A stretch of DNA of 64,000 nt from Blastococcus sp. CT_GayMR16 (GCF_004570875.1 NZ_SPQK01000021.1:22221-86220); one strand, 5' to 3'; counted from the stretch's first letter, positions 54,136-63,283 are shown. The notes: generated from the letters alone by a model not told the origin. Program-made: numbers and translations.

Positions 54136-54140
54136 ACTGT
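54135..54140 (+). promoter_or_regulatory. -10 element before 54147 gene
   Basis: TACTGT ends 6 bases before the ATG, consistent with a leaderless or near-leaderless transcript. Confidence 0.45.
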
Positions 54141-54146
54141 TCTGGC

Positions 54147-54992
54147 ATGCGAGGTGGGTGGCAGCAGCCGCTGCCCGACATGCCGGTCCCTCCCCCGGCC
54201 CGCGCCTGGCACCGGCTGGACGCTCCGCCCGGGTACGACGCCCAGTGGCGGCGCCTCGCCGAGGCCGCCCTGGAGCTGGGCCTGGGCCCGGAGCAACTGG
54301 GCGAGACCGGACTGGATCCCCTGGCCGCCGCCCGCGGCTGGAAGCCGGCCACCGTCGCGCTGTACACGAAGGTCGCCCGCTACGGCGGCATCGCGCTGCC
54401 CCGCGTGGCCACGCCGGAACCCGACCCGCCCGAGCTCGACCTGCGTCCCCTCACCCAGATCCGCAGCGAGGACCCGGAGCACCTGCGGACGGTCGCGTGG
54501 TGCGCGCTCGCGCTGGCGTGGCCTGCCCCGGTCGGCGCGTTCCGGTCCCTGCGCCGCGACCAGGTGCGCGCCACCGCGCGCCGGCTGCTCGTCACCACCG
54601 ACGACGGCGAGTGGTCGGTGCCCGGGGCCCTGACCGCCTGGCACGCCTGGGAGACCGTCCGCGGCCGTTTCCCGGCTCTGGCGGACAGTCCGTGGGTGCT
54701 GCCGGCGCTGCGCCGTGGGCCGGGCCTGGACTCGCACATCGGCGGCCGACTGTCCAACCAGGCCCTGCAGGCCACGTTCACCAAGCACGCCGTCCGGACC
54801 GCCCAGCACCTGCGGGCGACCGCCGCCCCCTCGAGGCAGGACTGGGCGGAGGCGCTGGCTCTGGAGTACCGGGATCTCTCCTACGACTCCTACCGGCGGC
54901 TGGCCCTGGCGGCGGGTGCGCCACCCGTTTCGTCACGGGGCGTGGTGCGGGCCGCCCGCGCGCACACGCGTTCCGCCCGGCTCGCGGGCTGA
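54147..54992 (+). CDS. Hypothetical protein, degenerate tyrosine-recombinase-like
   Basis: A 281-residue protein I do not recognise as a known family. Its organisation recalls a tyrosine recombinase: an N-terminal SAM-like helical part (DPLAAARGWKPATVALYTKV), then WCALALAWPAPVGAFRSLRR, DQVRATARRLLVTTDDGEWS like the box I and beta-hairpin region, and KHAVRTAQHLRATAA like box II. The catalytic Arg of box I, the HxxR pair and a C-terminal Tyr are not at expected places, so it would be inactive as a recombinase. It could instead be a DNA-binding regulator. It shares a 16-bp promoter element with the divergent GCS2 gene. Confidence 0.75.
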   Translation: MRGGWQQPLPDMPVPPPARAWHRLDAPPGYDAQWRRLAEAALELGLGPEQLGETGLDPLAAARGWKPATVALYTKVARYGGIALPRVATPEPDPPELDLRPLTQIRSEDPEHLRTVAWCALALAWPAPVGAFRSLRRDQVRATARRLLVTTDDGEWSVPGALTAWHAWETVRGRFPALADSPWVLPALRRGPGLDSHIGGRLSNQALQATFTKHAVRTAQHLRATAAPSRQDWAEALALEYRDLSYDSYRRLALAAGAPPVSSRGVVRAARAHTRSARLAG

Positions 54993-54999
54993 GGCGGCG

Positions 55000-56127
55000 T
55001 CAGAGCAACGACAGCTGCTCGGCCACCTCCGCGGACGGTGGACCGTGTTGATCGGGGCCGGGCTCGCCCTTGGGTCGGACACCGGGGAGGCCACCGGTCG
55101 GCAGGCTGCCGGCCGGGAAGCCCACCTCCTCGTCGCCGGGCACGCCGGTCGCTATCTGGCGGGCCGCGCCCCCCTTCTGCCGGTCGAGCCCGTGCGCGCC
55201 CAGCAGTGGGGCGACCCGCTGGGAGAGCCAGGTCCGGTACTCGGCGGGCACATAGGCGCGGCGCGCGTAGAGCTGCTCGTAGCGCGGCACGAGGTCGGGG
55301 TGGGCGCGGCCCAGCCAGGCCATGAACCACTGCCGGGCACCCGGGCGCAGGTGCAGCGGGATGACCGTGAGGCCGGTCGCCCCCGCGGCTGCGACGGCGC
55401 CGATGGCCGCGTCCAGTTCCTCGACGCCGTCCGTGAGGCCCGGCAGGACCGGCGCCATGAACACACCGCACGTCAGGCCGGCGTCGGTGATCGCGCGGAC
55501 GAGGTCGAGGCGGGCCCGCGGCGTGGGAACGCCCGGTTCCAGAGCCGCGTGCAGCTCGTCGTCCCAGATCGCCATCGAGACCCCGAGTCCGACCGGAACC
55601 CTGCGTACCGCCTCCGCGAGGAGCGGGAGGTCCCGGCGCAGGAGGGTGCCTTTCGTCAGGATGGAGAACGGCGTTCCTGACTCCGCCAGCGCGTCGATGA
55701 CACCCGGCATCAGCCGGTAGCGGCCCTCCGCCCGCTGGTACGGGTCGGTGTTCGTGCCGAGGGCGACGTGCTCCCGCTTCCAGGACGGGCGGCGCAGTTC
55801 TTTCCGGAGCACGTCGACGAGGTTGGTCTTGACGACGATCTGGCTGTCGAAGTCGTGGCCCGCGTCCAGCTCGAGCCATTCATGCGTACTTCGGGCGTAG
55901 CAGTAGAGGCAGGCATGAGAGCAGCCGCGAAAAGGATTGATCGTCCACGGGAATGGCATCGCCGATTCACCGGGAACGTGGTTGAGCGCGCTCTTCGCCC
56001 GCACCTCGTGGAAGGTCAGCCCGGGGAACTCCGGCACCTGGACGCTGCGCAGCAGGCCGCGGATGCTCGGCATGCCGGGCAGCGTCGTGGGGTCCTCGAG
56101 GTCGAGGCGCTGCGCGTCCCATCGCAT
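55000..56127 (-). CDS. Rv2578c-family radical SAM protein
   Basis: A 375-residue radical SAM enzyme related to the spore photoproduct lyase group. The cluster motif is FRGCSHACLYCYAR (Cys69, 73, 76), then VKTNLVDVLRKELRRPSWKR and LGTNTDPYQRAEGRYRLM. The C-terminus ends in the peptide AEQLSLL, which resembles a sliding-clamp binding motif. Family function is unknown; DNA repair is suggested. It converges with the 54147 gene (7-base gap) and is 36 bases from the DUF385 gene on the same strand. Confidence 0.9.
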   Translation of the reverse strand: MRWDAQRLDLEDPTTLPGMPSIRGLLRSVQVPEFPGLTFHEVRAKSALNHVPGESAMPFPWTINPFRGCSHACLYCYARSTHEWLELDAGHDFDSQIVVKTNLVDVLRKELRRPSWKREHVALGTNTDPYQRAEGRYRLMPGVIDALAESGTPFSILTKGTLLRRDLPLLAEAVRRVPVGLGVSMAIWDDELHAALEPGVPTPRARLDLVRAITDAGLTCGVFMAPVLPGLTDGVEELDAAIGAVAAAGATGLTVIPLHLRPGARQWFMAWLGRAHPDLVPRYEQLYARRAYVPAEYRTWLSQRVAPLLGAHGLDRQKGGAARQIATGVPGDEEVGFPAGSLPTGGLPGVRPKGEPGPDQHGPPSAEVAEQLSLL

Positions 56128-56162
56128 GCCCTATGCGAACACATGTTCGAACCGATGTCCAG

Positions 56163-56627
56163 TCATGTCCGTCCCGCAAGGTCGGCGCGGACCAACGTCA
56201 CCGTGCGCACAGCGTCCGGCGGAATGCGCTCATCGGCTGCCGGCAGCCCGAGGGCGGCGGCCGCCCGCGGCACGGCCCGCATGTAGGCGGCGAGCGCGCT
56301 GGCGGCCCGCTCCGGCTCCGCGTCGCCGGCGACGACCACGGCGCGGGCTCGAACGTGCTTTCCTGCCAGCCAGAGGTCGACATCCGCGGGCTGCCGGAGG
56401 TTGTGCCACCAGGTCTTGCGGTCGGCCTGCCCCACGAGGACCCAGACCGTGTCGCCGTCCCGGGCGTACTGGACGACCAGTTCGCGCGGACGGCCGGTGA
56501 CGGTGCCGGTGTACCGCACCACCATGAGGCCGCGGCCGAGGCGCGCGCCGGCGGACGTCCGCAGCAGCCGGCGCAGCACCGGGTTGGCGAACCGGTTCGT
56601 GAGCCAGAAGCCGCTGCTGGTCGCCAT
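56163..56627 (-). CDS. DUF385 / F420-dependent nitroreductase-like protein
   Basis: A 154-residue split-barrel protein of the deazaflavin-dependent nitroreductase family: NRFANPVLRRLLRTSAGARL, RYTGTVTGRPRELVVQY and the KTWWHNLRQPADVDLWL motif are characteristic. It probably uses coenzyme F420 for quinone or nitro reduction. Same strand as the radical SAM gene and cotranscription is possible. Confidence 0.9.
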   Translation of the reverse strand: MATSSGFWLTNRFANPVLRRLLRTSAGARLGRGLMVVRYTGTVTGRPRELVVQYARDGDTVWVLVGQADRKTWWHNLRQPADVDLWLAGKHVRARAVVVAGDAEPERAASALAAYMRAVPRAAAALGLPAADERIPPDAVRTVTLVRADLAGRT

Positions 56628-56646
56628 GCGCCCGACCGTAGTGGCC

Positions 56647-57132
56647 TCAGATCGGCGGGCGGTCCTCGTAGAAGGTGGACAGCACGACGGTCGTCCGGGT
56701 CGTGACGTTCGCCGCGGCCCGGATGTCCTGCAGCAGGTGCTCCAGTGCGTCCGGCGAGGCCACCCGCACCTTGAGGATGTAGCTCTCCACGCCCGCGACG
56801 GAGTGGCAGGCCTCGATGGCCGCCAGGTGCGCCAGCCGCGCCGGGGCGTCGTCGGGCTGGGCGACGTCGATCGGCGTGATCGAGACGAACGCGGTCAGCG
56901 GCAGGTCGAGCGCCTTGGCGTCCAGCGTGGCGTGGTAGCCGGTGATCAGGCCGCGCTGTTCCAGCCGCCGCACGCGCTGGTGCACGGCCGAGACCGACAG
57001 TCCGACCCGTTCGGCCAGGTCGGTGTAGCTGGCCCGGCCGTCCCGCGCGAGAGCGGCCAGCAGGGCCCGGTCGACGTCGACGGCCGGCGGGCCGCCGACC
57101 GCCGGCTCACCCGGGGAGTTCGACGAGTTCAC
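56647..57132 (-). CDS. Lrp/AsnC family transcriptional regulator
   Basis: The 161-residue regulator has an N-terminal HTH (VDRALLAALARDGRASYTDL, AERVGLSVSAVHQRVRRLEQ, RGLITGYHATLD) and a C-terminal RAM effector domain (CHSVAGVESYILKVRVASPD). It should bind an amino acid and control a nearby gene. Its start overlaps the M24 peptidase 3' end by 26 bases, so the two are cotranscribed, and the regulator probably responds to amino acids released by the peptidase. Confidence 0.93.
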   Translation of the reverse strand: MNSSNSPGEPAVGGPPAVDVDRALLAALARDGRASYTDLAERVGLSVSAVHQRVRRLEQRGLITGYHATLDAKALDLPLTAFVSITPIDVAQPDDAPARLAHLAAIEACHSVAGVESYILKVRVASPDALEHLLQDIRAAANVTTRTTVVLSTFYEDRPPI

Positions 57133-58261
57133 GAGGACCGCCGTTCAGGTTGCGGACGCCGTCGTCGGTGCAGACCACGATGTCCTCGATCCGGGCACCG
57201 CACCGGCCGGCCAGGTAGATGCCCGGCTCCACCGAGAAAGCCATCCCCGGCTCCAGGGGCAGCTCGTTGCCCGCGACGATGTAGGGCGCCTCGTGGGTGT
57301 CCAGGCCGATGCCGTGCCCGGTGCGGTGGATGAAGTACTCCCCCCAGCCGGCGTCGTCGATCACCCGACGGGCCGCGGCGTCGACGTCCTCCGCCGTCAC
57401 CCCGGGCCGCACCGATGCGGTCGACGCCGCCTGGGCGGCCTGCAGGACGGCGTACCACTCGGCCACGTCGGCGGGGGCCGAACCGCCGACCAGGTAGGTG
57501 CGGGTGCAGTCCGAGCGGTAGCCGGTGGCCGTCTCCCCGCCGATGTCGACAACGACGAGGTCGCCGGCCTGCACCGTGCGACCCGACAGCTCGTGGTGCG
57601 GGCTGGCGCCGTTGGGGCCCGACCCGACGATCGTGAAGTCGACGCCGGTGTGCCCCTCCTCGATGATCGCCGCGGCGATGTCGGCGCCCACCTCGGCCTC
57701 GGTGCGCCCGACGCGCAGCCACTCGGCCATGCGGGCGTGCACGCGGTCGATGGCCGCGCCCGCGGTGGCGAGCTCCTCGATCTCGGCTCCGGACTTCACC
57801 ATCCGGAGCCGGTCGATGACCGGGCTGGCGATCTCCAGCTCCGACCCGGGCAGCGCCCGCTGGACGCCGAGGGCGTGCTCGGCCCAGGACCGCGCCCCGA
57901 CGGCGACCCGGCTGGGCGCCGAGCCGAGTCGAGCGGTGGCCGTCCGCGCGAGCAGCGCGAACGCGTCGTCGGTCTCGTCCCAGGCGAGCAGTTCCAAGCC
58001 GAGACCCCCCGCCGGGCTCGCGTCCACCATCGGGGCCTCCAGCCGCGGGACGACGAGGAAGGGCTCACCGCGCGCCGGGACCGCCAGCGCCGTCAGCCGT
58101 TCCATGGCGTGCGCGGAGTAGCCCGAGAGGTAACGGAGGTCCGATCCCGGGGTGAGCACGAGCAGGTCGATCCCGGCCTCGGCGGCGAACTCCCGGGCCG
58201 CGTGCACGCGGTCGATCGTCACGAGCGGACTGGAAGCGGCCGGAGATGTCGCGGTTCCCAC
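57107..58261 (-). CDS. M24 family Xaa-Pro dipeptidase/aminopeptidase
   Basis: A 384-residue pita-bread metallopeptidase that hydrolyses peptides with proline in second position. The two-metal ligands are all present: Asp in VVVDIGGET, Asp in RSDCTRTY, His in HRTGHGIGLDTHEAP, Glu in SVEPGIYLAG and Glu in ARIEDIVV. The N-terminal half is a creatinase-like domain. GTG/ATG ambiguity is small; 58261 is used. In Mycobacterium PepE lies in the same position before the 5'-3' exonuclease. Confidence 0.94.
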   Translation of the reverse strand: MGTATSPAASSPLVTIDRVHAAREFAAEAGIDLLVLTPGSDLRYLSGYSAHAMERLTALAVPARGEPFLVVPRLEAPMVDASPAGGLGLELLAWDETDDAFALLARTATARLGSAPSRVAVGARSWAEHALGVQRALPGSELEIASPVIDRLRMVKSGAEIEELATAGAAIDRVHARMAEWLRVGRTEAEVGADIAAAIIEEGHTGVDFTIVGSGPNGASPHHELSGRTVQAGDLVVVDIGGETATGYRSDCTRTYLVGGSAPADVAEWYAVLQAAQAASTASVRPGVTAEDVDAAARRVIDDAGWGEYFIHRTGHGIGLDTHEAPYIVAGNELPLEPGMAFSVEPGIYLAGRCGARIEDIVVCTDDGVRNLNGGPRELVELPG

Positions 58262-58365
58262 CTGCGCAGACTAGCCAGGGAGGACGCCGATCTCCGTAAT
58301 CGTTGCCCGACCGCTACCGTCCGCGGTCGTGAGCGAGCTTGCGAGATCACGCAAAAGCACAGCAC

Positions 58366-58380
58366 GTCTCGGCACGAGAC
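58366..58380. repeat. Short perfect hairpin before exonuclease gene
   Basis: GTCTCG and CGAGAC pair around GCA, 25 bases upstream of the exonuclease start and just before the GAGGAG ribosome-binding site. Confidence 0.35.
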
Positions 58381-58405
58381 CGACGAGCGCCAGCGAGGAG
58401 GACTC

Positions 58406-59332
58406 GTGACGACGATGCTGCTGGACGCCGCCAGTCTGTACTTCCGGGCCTTCTACGGCGTCCCCACCAGCGTCACCACGCCCGACGGCCGGCCGATCAA
58501 CGCCGTCCGAGGCTTCCTGGACATGACCGCGCGGCTGCTCACGACGCACGGTCCCGACCGCCTGGTGGCCTGCTGGGACGACGACTGGCGACCGGCCTTC
58601 CGCGTCGACGCGCTGCCCACGTACAAGGCGCACCGCGTGGCGCCGGAGGGCGGCGAGGAGGTGCCCGACGAGCTGAGCCCGCAGGTGCCAGTGCTGATCG
58701 AGGTGCTGGCCGCAGCCGGCATCGATCGCGTCGGCGCCCCTGGCTACGAGGCCGACGACGTCATCGGCACGCTCGCCACCCGCGCCCGCCGGCCCGTCGA
58801 CGTCGTCACCGGCGACCGGGACCTCTTCCAGCTCGTGGACGACGCCCGCGGCGTGCGGATCCTCTACACCGCCCGCGGCATCGGCGACATCGAGATGATC
58901 GACGAGGCGGCGGTGGCCGCCAAGTACGGCATCCCCGGCCGCGCCTACGCCGACTTCGCCGTCCTCCGGGGGGACCCGAGCGACGGGCTGCCCGGTGTCG
59001 CCGGGGTCGGGGCGAAGACGGCGGCGGCGCTGATCAACGAGTTCGGCGACCTGGCCGGCATCCGGGCCGCCGTGGCGCGCACCGTCGTCCCGAGGCCGCC
59101 GCTGACCGCGGCCGTGCTCAAGAAGATGCACGCCGCGGCGTCCTACCTGGACGCCGCACCCGTGGTGGTCGCGGTCGCGAAGACCATCGACCTCCCGCCG
59201 ATCGAAGGCACGCTCCCCCGGGCACCGGCCGATCCGGCTGCCCTCGCGGGCCTCGCGACCGCCCACGGCCTGGAGTCCTCGCTCAGGCGGCTGGGCGCGG
59301 CCCTGGGGTGGCCGGAGGACGCACTCGGCTGA
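58406..59332 (+). CDS. 5'-3' exonuclease (FEN/Pol I N-terminal-like)
   Basis: A 308-residue flap-type exonuclease lacking a polymerase domain. Metal-binding residues appear in MLLDAASLYFRAFYG, CWDDDWRPAFR, PGYEADDVIGTLA, VVTGDRDLFQLVDD and the H3TH motif LRGDPSDGLPGVAGVGAKTA. It would remove RNA primers or flaps during replication and repair. GTG at 58406 has GAGGAG 5-10 bases upstream. Corresponds in context to Rv2090. Confidence 0.93.
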   Translation: MTTMLLDAASLYFRAFYGVPTSVTTPDGRPINAVRGFLDMTARLLTTHGPDRLVACWDDDWRPAFRVDALPTYKAHRVAPEGGEEVPDELSPQVPVLIEVLAAAGIDRVGAPGYEADDVIGTLATRARRPVDVVTGDRDLFQLVDDARGVRILYTARGIGDIEMIDEAAVAAKYGIPGRAYADFAVLRGDPSDGLPGVAGVGAKTAAALINEFGDLAGIRAAVARTVVPRPPLTAAVLKKMHAAASYLDAAPVVVAVAKTIDLPPIEGTLPRAPADPAALAGLATAHGLESSLRRLGAALGWPEDALG

Positions 59333-59342
59333 GCCGGCTCAG
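59329..59342. other. 14-bp palindrome spanning two convergent stop codons
   Basis: CTGAGCCGGCTCAG is perfectly symmetric and contains the TGA of the exonuclease and, on the other strand, the TGA of the DUF4333 gene. It may form a bidirectional terminator stem. Confidence 0.4.
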
Positions 59343-60058
59343 GGCTCGGTCCAGGTGTAGGCGGCGGTGTCCTCGTCGGCGATGGCGATCTGGAGGGTGA
59401 CCGACTCGCCGTCGGCCGTGGTGCCGCTGCACTCGTAGGTGGCGTTCGCGTCCACCGCCATCTCCTCGGCGCAGTCCAGCTCGACCGCGACGCCCTCGCG
59501 CTCCTGGAACTGGGCGGCGACGTCCCGCTCCACCGCGGCCGGGTCCAGCACCGTGGACTGCAGCGACAGCACCAGGACGACGACGCCGGCGATCACCAGC
59601 AGCGCGATCCCCGTGACCAGGGCGATGAGGCCGATCTTGGACTTCTGCTGCGGGCCTCCGGCCGGCTGGCCGTACTGCCGGCCCGGGATCCCGTACGGGG
59701 GTGCGCCGTACTGCTGCTGGGGCTGGCCGTACCCGGGCTGTCCGTAGGCCGGCGACGCGGGCGGGCCGAACTGGGGCGAGGGCGCCGGCTGCGGCTGGCC
59801 GTAGGGCTGCGGCTGCCCGTACGCCGGCGGCTGGCCGTACGGCGGCGGCTGCGGCGGGCTGTACGGCAGGCTCTGGCCGTACTGGGGGGCCTGGACGTGC
59901 GGCGTCATCGGCTGTCCGTACGCCGGCGTCGGCGTGGTCGGCCCGACCGTCGGTGCGGGCTGCGTGGGATACCGGTCGGGATCCATCCGCGACGCGCCGG
60001 CCGGCTCGTCCGGCACACCCGTGCCCTGATCGTCGCTGCCCTGCGGCGGGTTGGTCAT
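59339..60058 (-). CDS. DUF4333 membrane protein with YGQP-repeat N-terminus
   Basis: A 239-residue protein: ~140 residues of disordered Pro/Gln/Tyr/Gly repeats ([18 protein letters not shown]), one transmembrane helix ([20 protein letters not shown]) and a C-terminal DUF4333 domain with two cysteines ([18 protein letters not shown]). Similar proteins in actinobacteria sit at the membrane with the small domain outside. Function unknown; the repeats could mediate phase separation or binding. Between exonuclease and HelY as in Mycobacterium Rv2091c. Confidence 0.9.
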   Translation of the reverse strand: MTNPPQGSDDQGTGVPDEPAGASRMDPDRYPTQPAPTVGPTTPTPAYGQPMTPHVQAPQYGQSLPYSPPQPPPYGQPPAYGQPQPYGQPQPAPSPQFGPPASPAYGQPGYGQPQQQYGAPPYGIPGRQYGQPAGGPQQKSKIGLIALVTGIALLVIAGVVVLVLSLQSTVLDPAAVERDVAAQFQEREGVAVELDCAEEMAVDANATYECSGTTADGESVTLQIAIADEDTAAYTWTEP

Positions 60059-60161
60059 TGGTCGCTCCCCGGTCCGGCGTGGCTGACCCCGCGACGACCG
60101 GTCACGGGGCGTCGGAATTGTGCCCTACCGGACCCGCCTCCGGAGCGCCGCGAATCGCAGG

Positions 60162-63008
60162 TCAGCCACCGATCGCGACCGCGACCACTCCACGCCGCAG
60201 CCGGCCCACCGCGGCCCGGGCCACGCCGGCCACCGGGTCCTCGGCGACCTTGGCGACCTGGTCCAGGAGGTCGATGAGCTGGCGCGTCCAGCGGACGAAG
60301 TCGCCCCCGGAGAGCTCGGTGCCCGCCTGGTCCGCCCCGGCCAGGACGCGGTCCAGGGACTGGCCGTCGGCCCATCGGTAGGCGGCCCAGGCGAACCCGA
60401 GGTCCAGGTCGCGGGTGACCCGCACCCCGTGGTCGGCCTCGACGTCGTGCAGCCGGAGCCGGATGCGGCGCATCTCGCCGATCGCCGCCGTGACCTTGCC
60501 GGCCGGCACCGCGGGCAGCGCCGGGTTGTCCCGCCGGGCCTCGAAGACCACCGCGGACGCCGCCGCGGCCAGCTCCGTCGCGGTGAGCCCGCGCCAGGCC
60601 CCCTCGCGGAGGCACTCGGCGACCAGCAGGTCGGCCTCCGACCAGATCCGGGACAGCCGCCGACCGTCGTCGGTCACGACCGGCAGGTCGTCGACCGCCC
60701 CGACGACCGCGGTGTCGGCGGGCACCAGCGGGATCACCTCCGGGACGAGGTAGCCCAGCTCCTCCAGGACGTCGCAGGTCGCGTCGAACTGGCGGGTGAG
60801 CGAACCCGTCCGCTCGGTCATCTTGCGCTGCAGCCCGTCGGCCTCCCGCACCGCGCGCAGCCACCGCTCGGCCACCCGGACACGCTCGTCGCGGTCGGGC
60901 AGCTCGTGCACCGGATGGGAGCGCAGCGCGCGGCGCAGGTCGTCGAGCACCGGGTCGTCGGCGGCGGCGGAGCGGTGCTTGACCTTGCGCGCGCCCAGGT
61001 CGTTCTCGACGCGGGCGTTGCGCAGGGTGGCGGCGAGGTCGCGGCGGGCGTGCGGGCTGCGGTGGTTGAAGTTCTTGGGCACCCGGACCCGCGCGAGCGC
61101 GCTGACCGGGGTCGGGAAGTCGATCGGGCCCAGCCGGCCGGCCCACTTGTCCTCGGTGAGGACCAGCGGCCGCGGATCGGCCAGGTCGGTGATGCCGGCG
61201 TCCAGGACGACGGCCAGCCCCTGGCGGCGGCCCGACGGCACGCGGATGACGTCGCCCGGCCGGAGCGCCTCCAGCGCCTCGGCCGCCTCGATGCGCCGCT
61301 TGGCCTGCGAGTCCCGGGAGAGGTCCTTCTCCCGGTCACTGATCTGCCGGCGCAGGTCGGCGTACTGCCCGACGTCCCCATGGTCGGAGTGCATCTCGGC
61401 GGCGAAGCGCTCGGCCTCCTGCTCGTGCCGGGCCGCGGCCCGCGCCAGCCCGACGACGGAGCGGTCGGCCTGGAACTGGGCGAACGAGGAGGCGAGCAGC
61501 TCGCGGGCCCGGGCCCGGCCGAAGGAGCTGACCAGGTTGACCGCCATGTTGTAGCTCGGGCGGAACGAGGACTTCAGCGGGAAGGTGCGGGTGCTCGCGA
61601 GCCCGGCCACCACGGCAGGGTCGACGCCGGGCGCCCACACCACGACCGCGTGCCCCTCCACGTCGATGCCGCGGCGGCCGGCCCGGCCGGTGAGCTGGGT
61701 GTACTCCCCCGGCGTGACGTCGACGTGCGCCTCGCCGTTCCACTTGACCAGCCGCTCCAGGACGACGCTGCGCGCGGGCATGTTGATGCCGAGGGCGAGG
61801 GTCTCGGTGGCGAACACCGCCTTCACCAGGCCGCGGACGAAGCACTCCTCGACGGTCTCCTTGAAAGCCGGGACCAGGCCCGCGTGGTGGGCGGCGAGGC
61901 CGGCGAGCATGCCCTCCCGCCACTCCCAGAAGCCCAGGACGTGGAGGTCCTCCTCCGGCAGCGACCCGGTCCGCCGGTCGATGATCTCGGCGATCTCGGC
62001 CCGCTCGGCCTCGTCGGTCAGGCGCAGCCCGGCCAGCAGGCACTGACGCACCGCGGCGTCGCAGCCGTTGCGGCTGAACACGAACGTGATGGCCGGCAGC
62101 AGGCCCGCGTTGTCGAGGCGGGTGACGACGTCGGAGCGCGCCGGGGCGCGGTACCGGGGTCGGTGGGAGTCGTCGCGGCGCGTGCTGCGGGGTCCCCCGC
62201 CGTGCCAGGAGTCGATCCGCCGCTCGTGCTCGCGGACGAAGCGCACCAGTTCGGGGTCGACGACCGAGGCGCCGCGCTCGCGGGTGGACATGCTGCGGGC
62301 GGTGTCCCCCAGCTCGCCGGCATGGGCGGCCGGCCGCAGCGAGAACAGGTCGAACACCCGGTTGCCGACCAGCATGTGCTGCCAGAGCGGGACCGGCCGG
62401 ACCTCGCTGACGACGACCTTCGTGTGGCCGCGCACGGTGACCAGCCAGTCGCCGAACTCCTCGGCGTTGCTGACGGTCGCCGACAGGGAGACGAGGGTGA
62501 CCCACTGCGGGAGGTGGATGATCACCTCTTCCCAGACCGCGCCGCGGAAGCGGTCGGCGAGGTAGTGCACCTCGTCCATGACCACGTAGCCGAGGCCGTC
62601 GATCGCCGGTGAGTCGGCGTAGAGCATGTTGCGCAGGACCTCGGTGGTCATCACGACCACGGGGGCGTCGCCGTTGACGGCGTTGTCACCGGTCAGAAGC
62701 CCGACCTTCTTCGCCCCGTACCGCTCCACCAGGTCGGCGTACTTCTGGTTGCTGAGCGCCTTGATCGGCGTCGTGTAGAACGCCTTGCGCCCCTCGGCGA
62801 GGGCCTTGTGGATCGCGAACTCGCCGACGACGGTCTTGCCGGCGCCGGTGGGCGCGCAGACCAGGACGCCCGAACCACCCTCGAGCGCCTCGCACGCCTC
62901 GACCTGGAACGGATCGAGGGAGAACCCGAGGTCGGCGGTGAAGTCCGAGAGCGCGGGATGAGCGGTCCGCCGCCGCGCAGCCGCGTACCGCTCAGCGGGG
63001 CTGGACAT
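60162..63008 (-). CDS. helY: DEAD/DEAH-box helicase HelY (Ski2/Mtr4-like)
   Basis: A 948-residue superfamily-2 helicase. Motifs: Q-motif region LDPFQVEACEAL, Walker A APTGAGKT, Ib TTPIKALSNQKY, II MDEVHYLAD, III SLSATVSN, VI QLTGRAGRRGID; a DSHCT-like domain occupies the C-terminal third. This is the HelY class of RNA/DNA helicase implicated in RNA turnover or repair. TACTGT lies 6 bases before the ATG with GGAGG between. Neighbourhood is conserved with Rv2092c; tat genes that follow in Mycobacterium are absent here. Confidence 0.95.
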   Translation of the reverse strand: MSSPAERYAAARRRTAHPALSDFTADLGFSLDPFQVEACEALEGGSGVLVCAPTGAGKTVVGEFAIHKALAEGRKAFYTTPIKALSNQKYADLVERYGAKKVGLLTGDNAVNGDAPVVVMTTEVLRNMLYADSPAIDGLGYVVMDEVHYLADRFRGAVWEEVIIHLPQWVTLVSLSATVSNAEEFGDWLVTVRGHTKVVVSEVRPVPLWQHMLVGNRVFDLFSLRPAAHAGELGDTARSMSTRERGASVVDPELVRFVREHERRIDSWHGGGPRSTRRDDSHRPRYRAPARSDVVTRLDNAGLLPAITFVFSRNGCDAAVRQCLLAGLRLTDEAERAEIAEIIDRRTGSLPEEDLHVLGFWEWREGMLAGLAAHHAGLVPAFKETVEECFVRGLVKAVFATETLALGINMPARSVVLERLVKWNGEAHVDVTPGEYTQLTGRAGRRGIDVEGHAVVVWAPGVDPAVVAGLASTRTFPLKSSFRPSYNMAVNLVSSFGRARARELLASSFAQFQADRSVVGLARAAARHEQEAERFAAEMHSDHGDVGQYADLRRQISDREKDLSRDSQAKRRIEAAEALEALRPGDVIRVPSGRRQGLAVVLDAGITDLADPRPLVLTEDKWAGRLGPIDFPTPVSALARVRVPKNFNHRSPHARRDLAATLRNARVENDLGARKVKHRSAAADDPVLDDLRRALRSHPVHELPDRDERVRVAERWLRAVREADGLQRKMTERTGSLTRQFDATCDVLEELGYLVPEVIPLVPADTAVVGAVDDLPVVTDDGRRLSRIWSEADLLVAECLREGAWRGLTATELAAAASAVVFEARRDNPALPAVPAGKVTAAIGEMRRIRLRLHDVEADHGVRVTRDLDLGFAWAAYRWADGQSLDRVLAGADQAGTELSGGDFVRWTRQLIDLLDQVAKVAEDPVAGVARAAVGRLRRGVVAVAIGG

Positions 63009-63057
63009 GCCTCCACAGTAAGGACCTTGCCTGGGAACGGCTCGGGTCGCCGGACGG

Positions 63058-63231
63058 TCAGGCGGAGATGCGGGGGTCCTCGCCGTCCATCTGCGCGGAA
63101 TCCAGCTTGGCGATCACCCGCCTGATCTCCCCGACGGTCTCGGCCTCGTCGTGACCGAAGGCCGACAGATACGCCCGCAGCGCGTGCCGGGCTGTCTCCA
63201 GCTCGGCCTCCGTGACATGGATCACGTACAT
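63058..63231 (-). CDS. 57-residue hypothetical protein
   Basis: A short frame, MYVIHVTEAELETARHALRA then YLSAFGHDEAETVGEIRRVI, with a helical, amphipathic composition and no low-complexity bias. I do not recognise the family. Support for it being real comes from the TAGAAT -10 hexamer 7 bases before its ATG, from codon positions with strong GC3 and from lying in an otherwise empty 280-base gap between helY and the next gene. Confidence 0.65.
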   Translation of the reverse strand: MYVIHVTEAELETARHALRAYLSAFGHDEAETVGEIRRVIAKLDSAQMDGEDPRISA

Positions 63232-63238
63232 GCCCCCG

Positions 63239-63244
63239 ATTCTA
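63239..63244 (-). promoter_or_regulatory. -10 element for 57-residue gene
   Basis: TAGAAT on the - strand ends 7 bases before the ATG at 63231, matching the leaderless pattern of other genes. Confidence 0.5.
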
Positions 63245-63283
63245 GGGCGTCGACCGGCACTCCGAGGCTCCGCGAGCCGCGGC

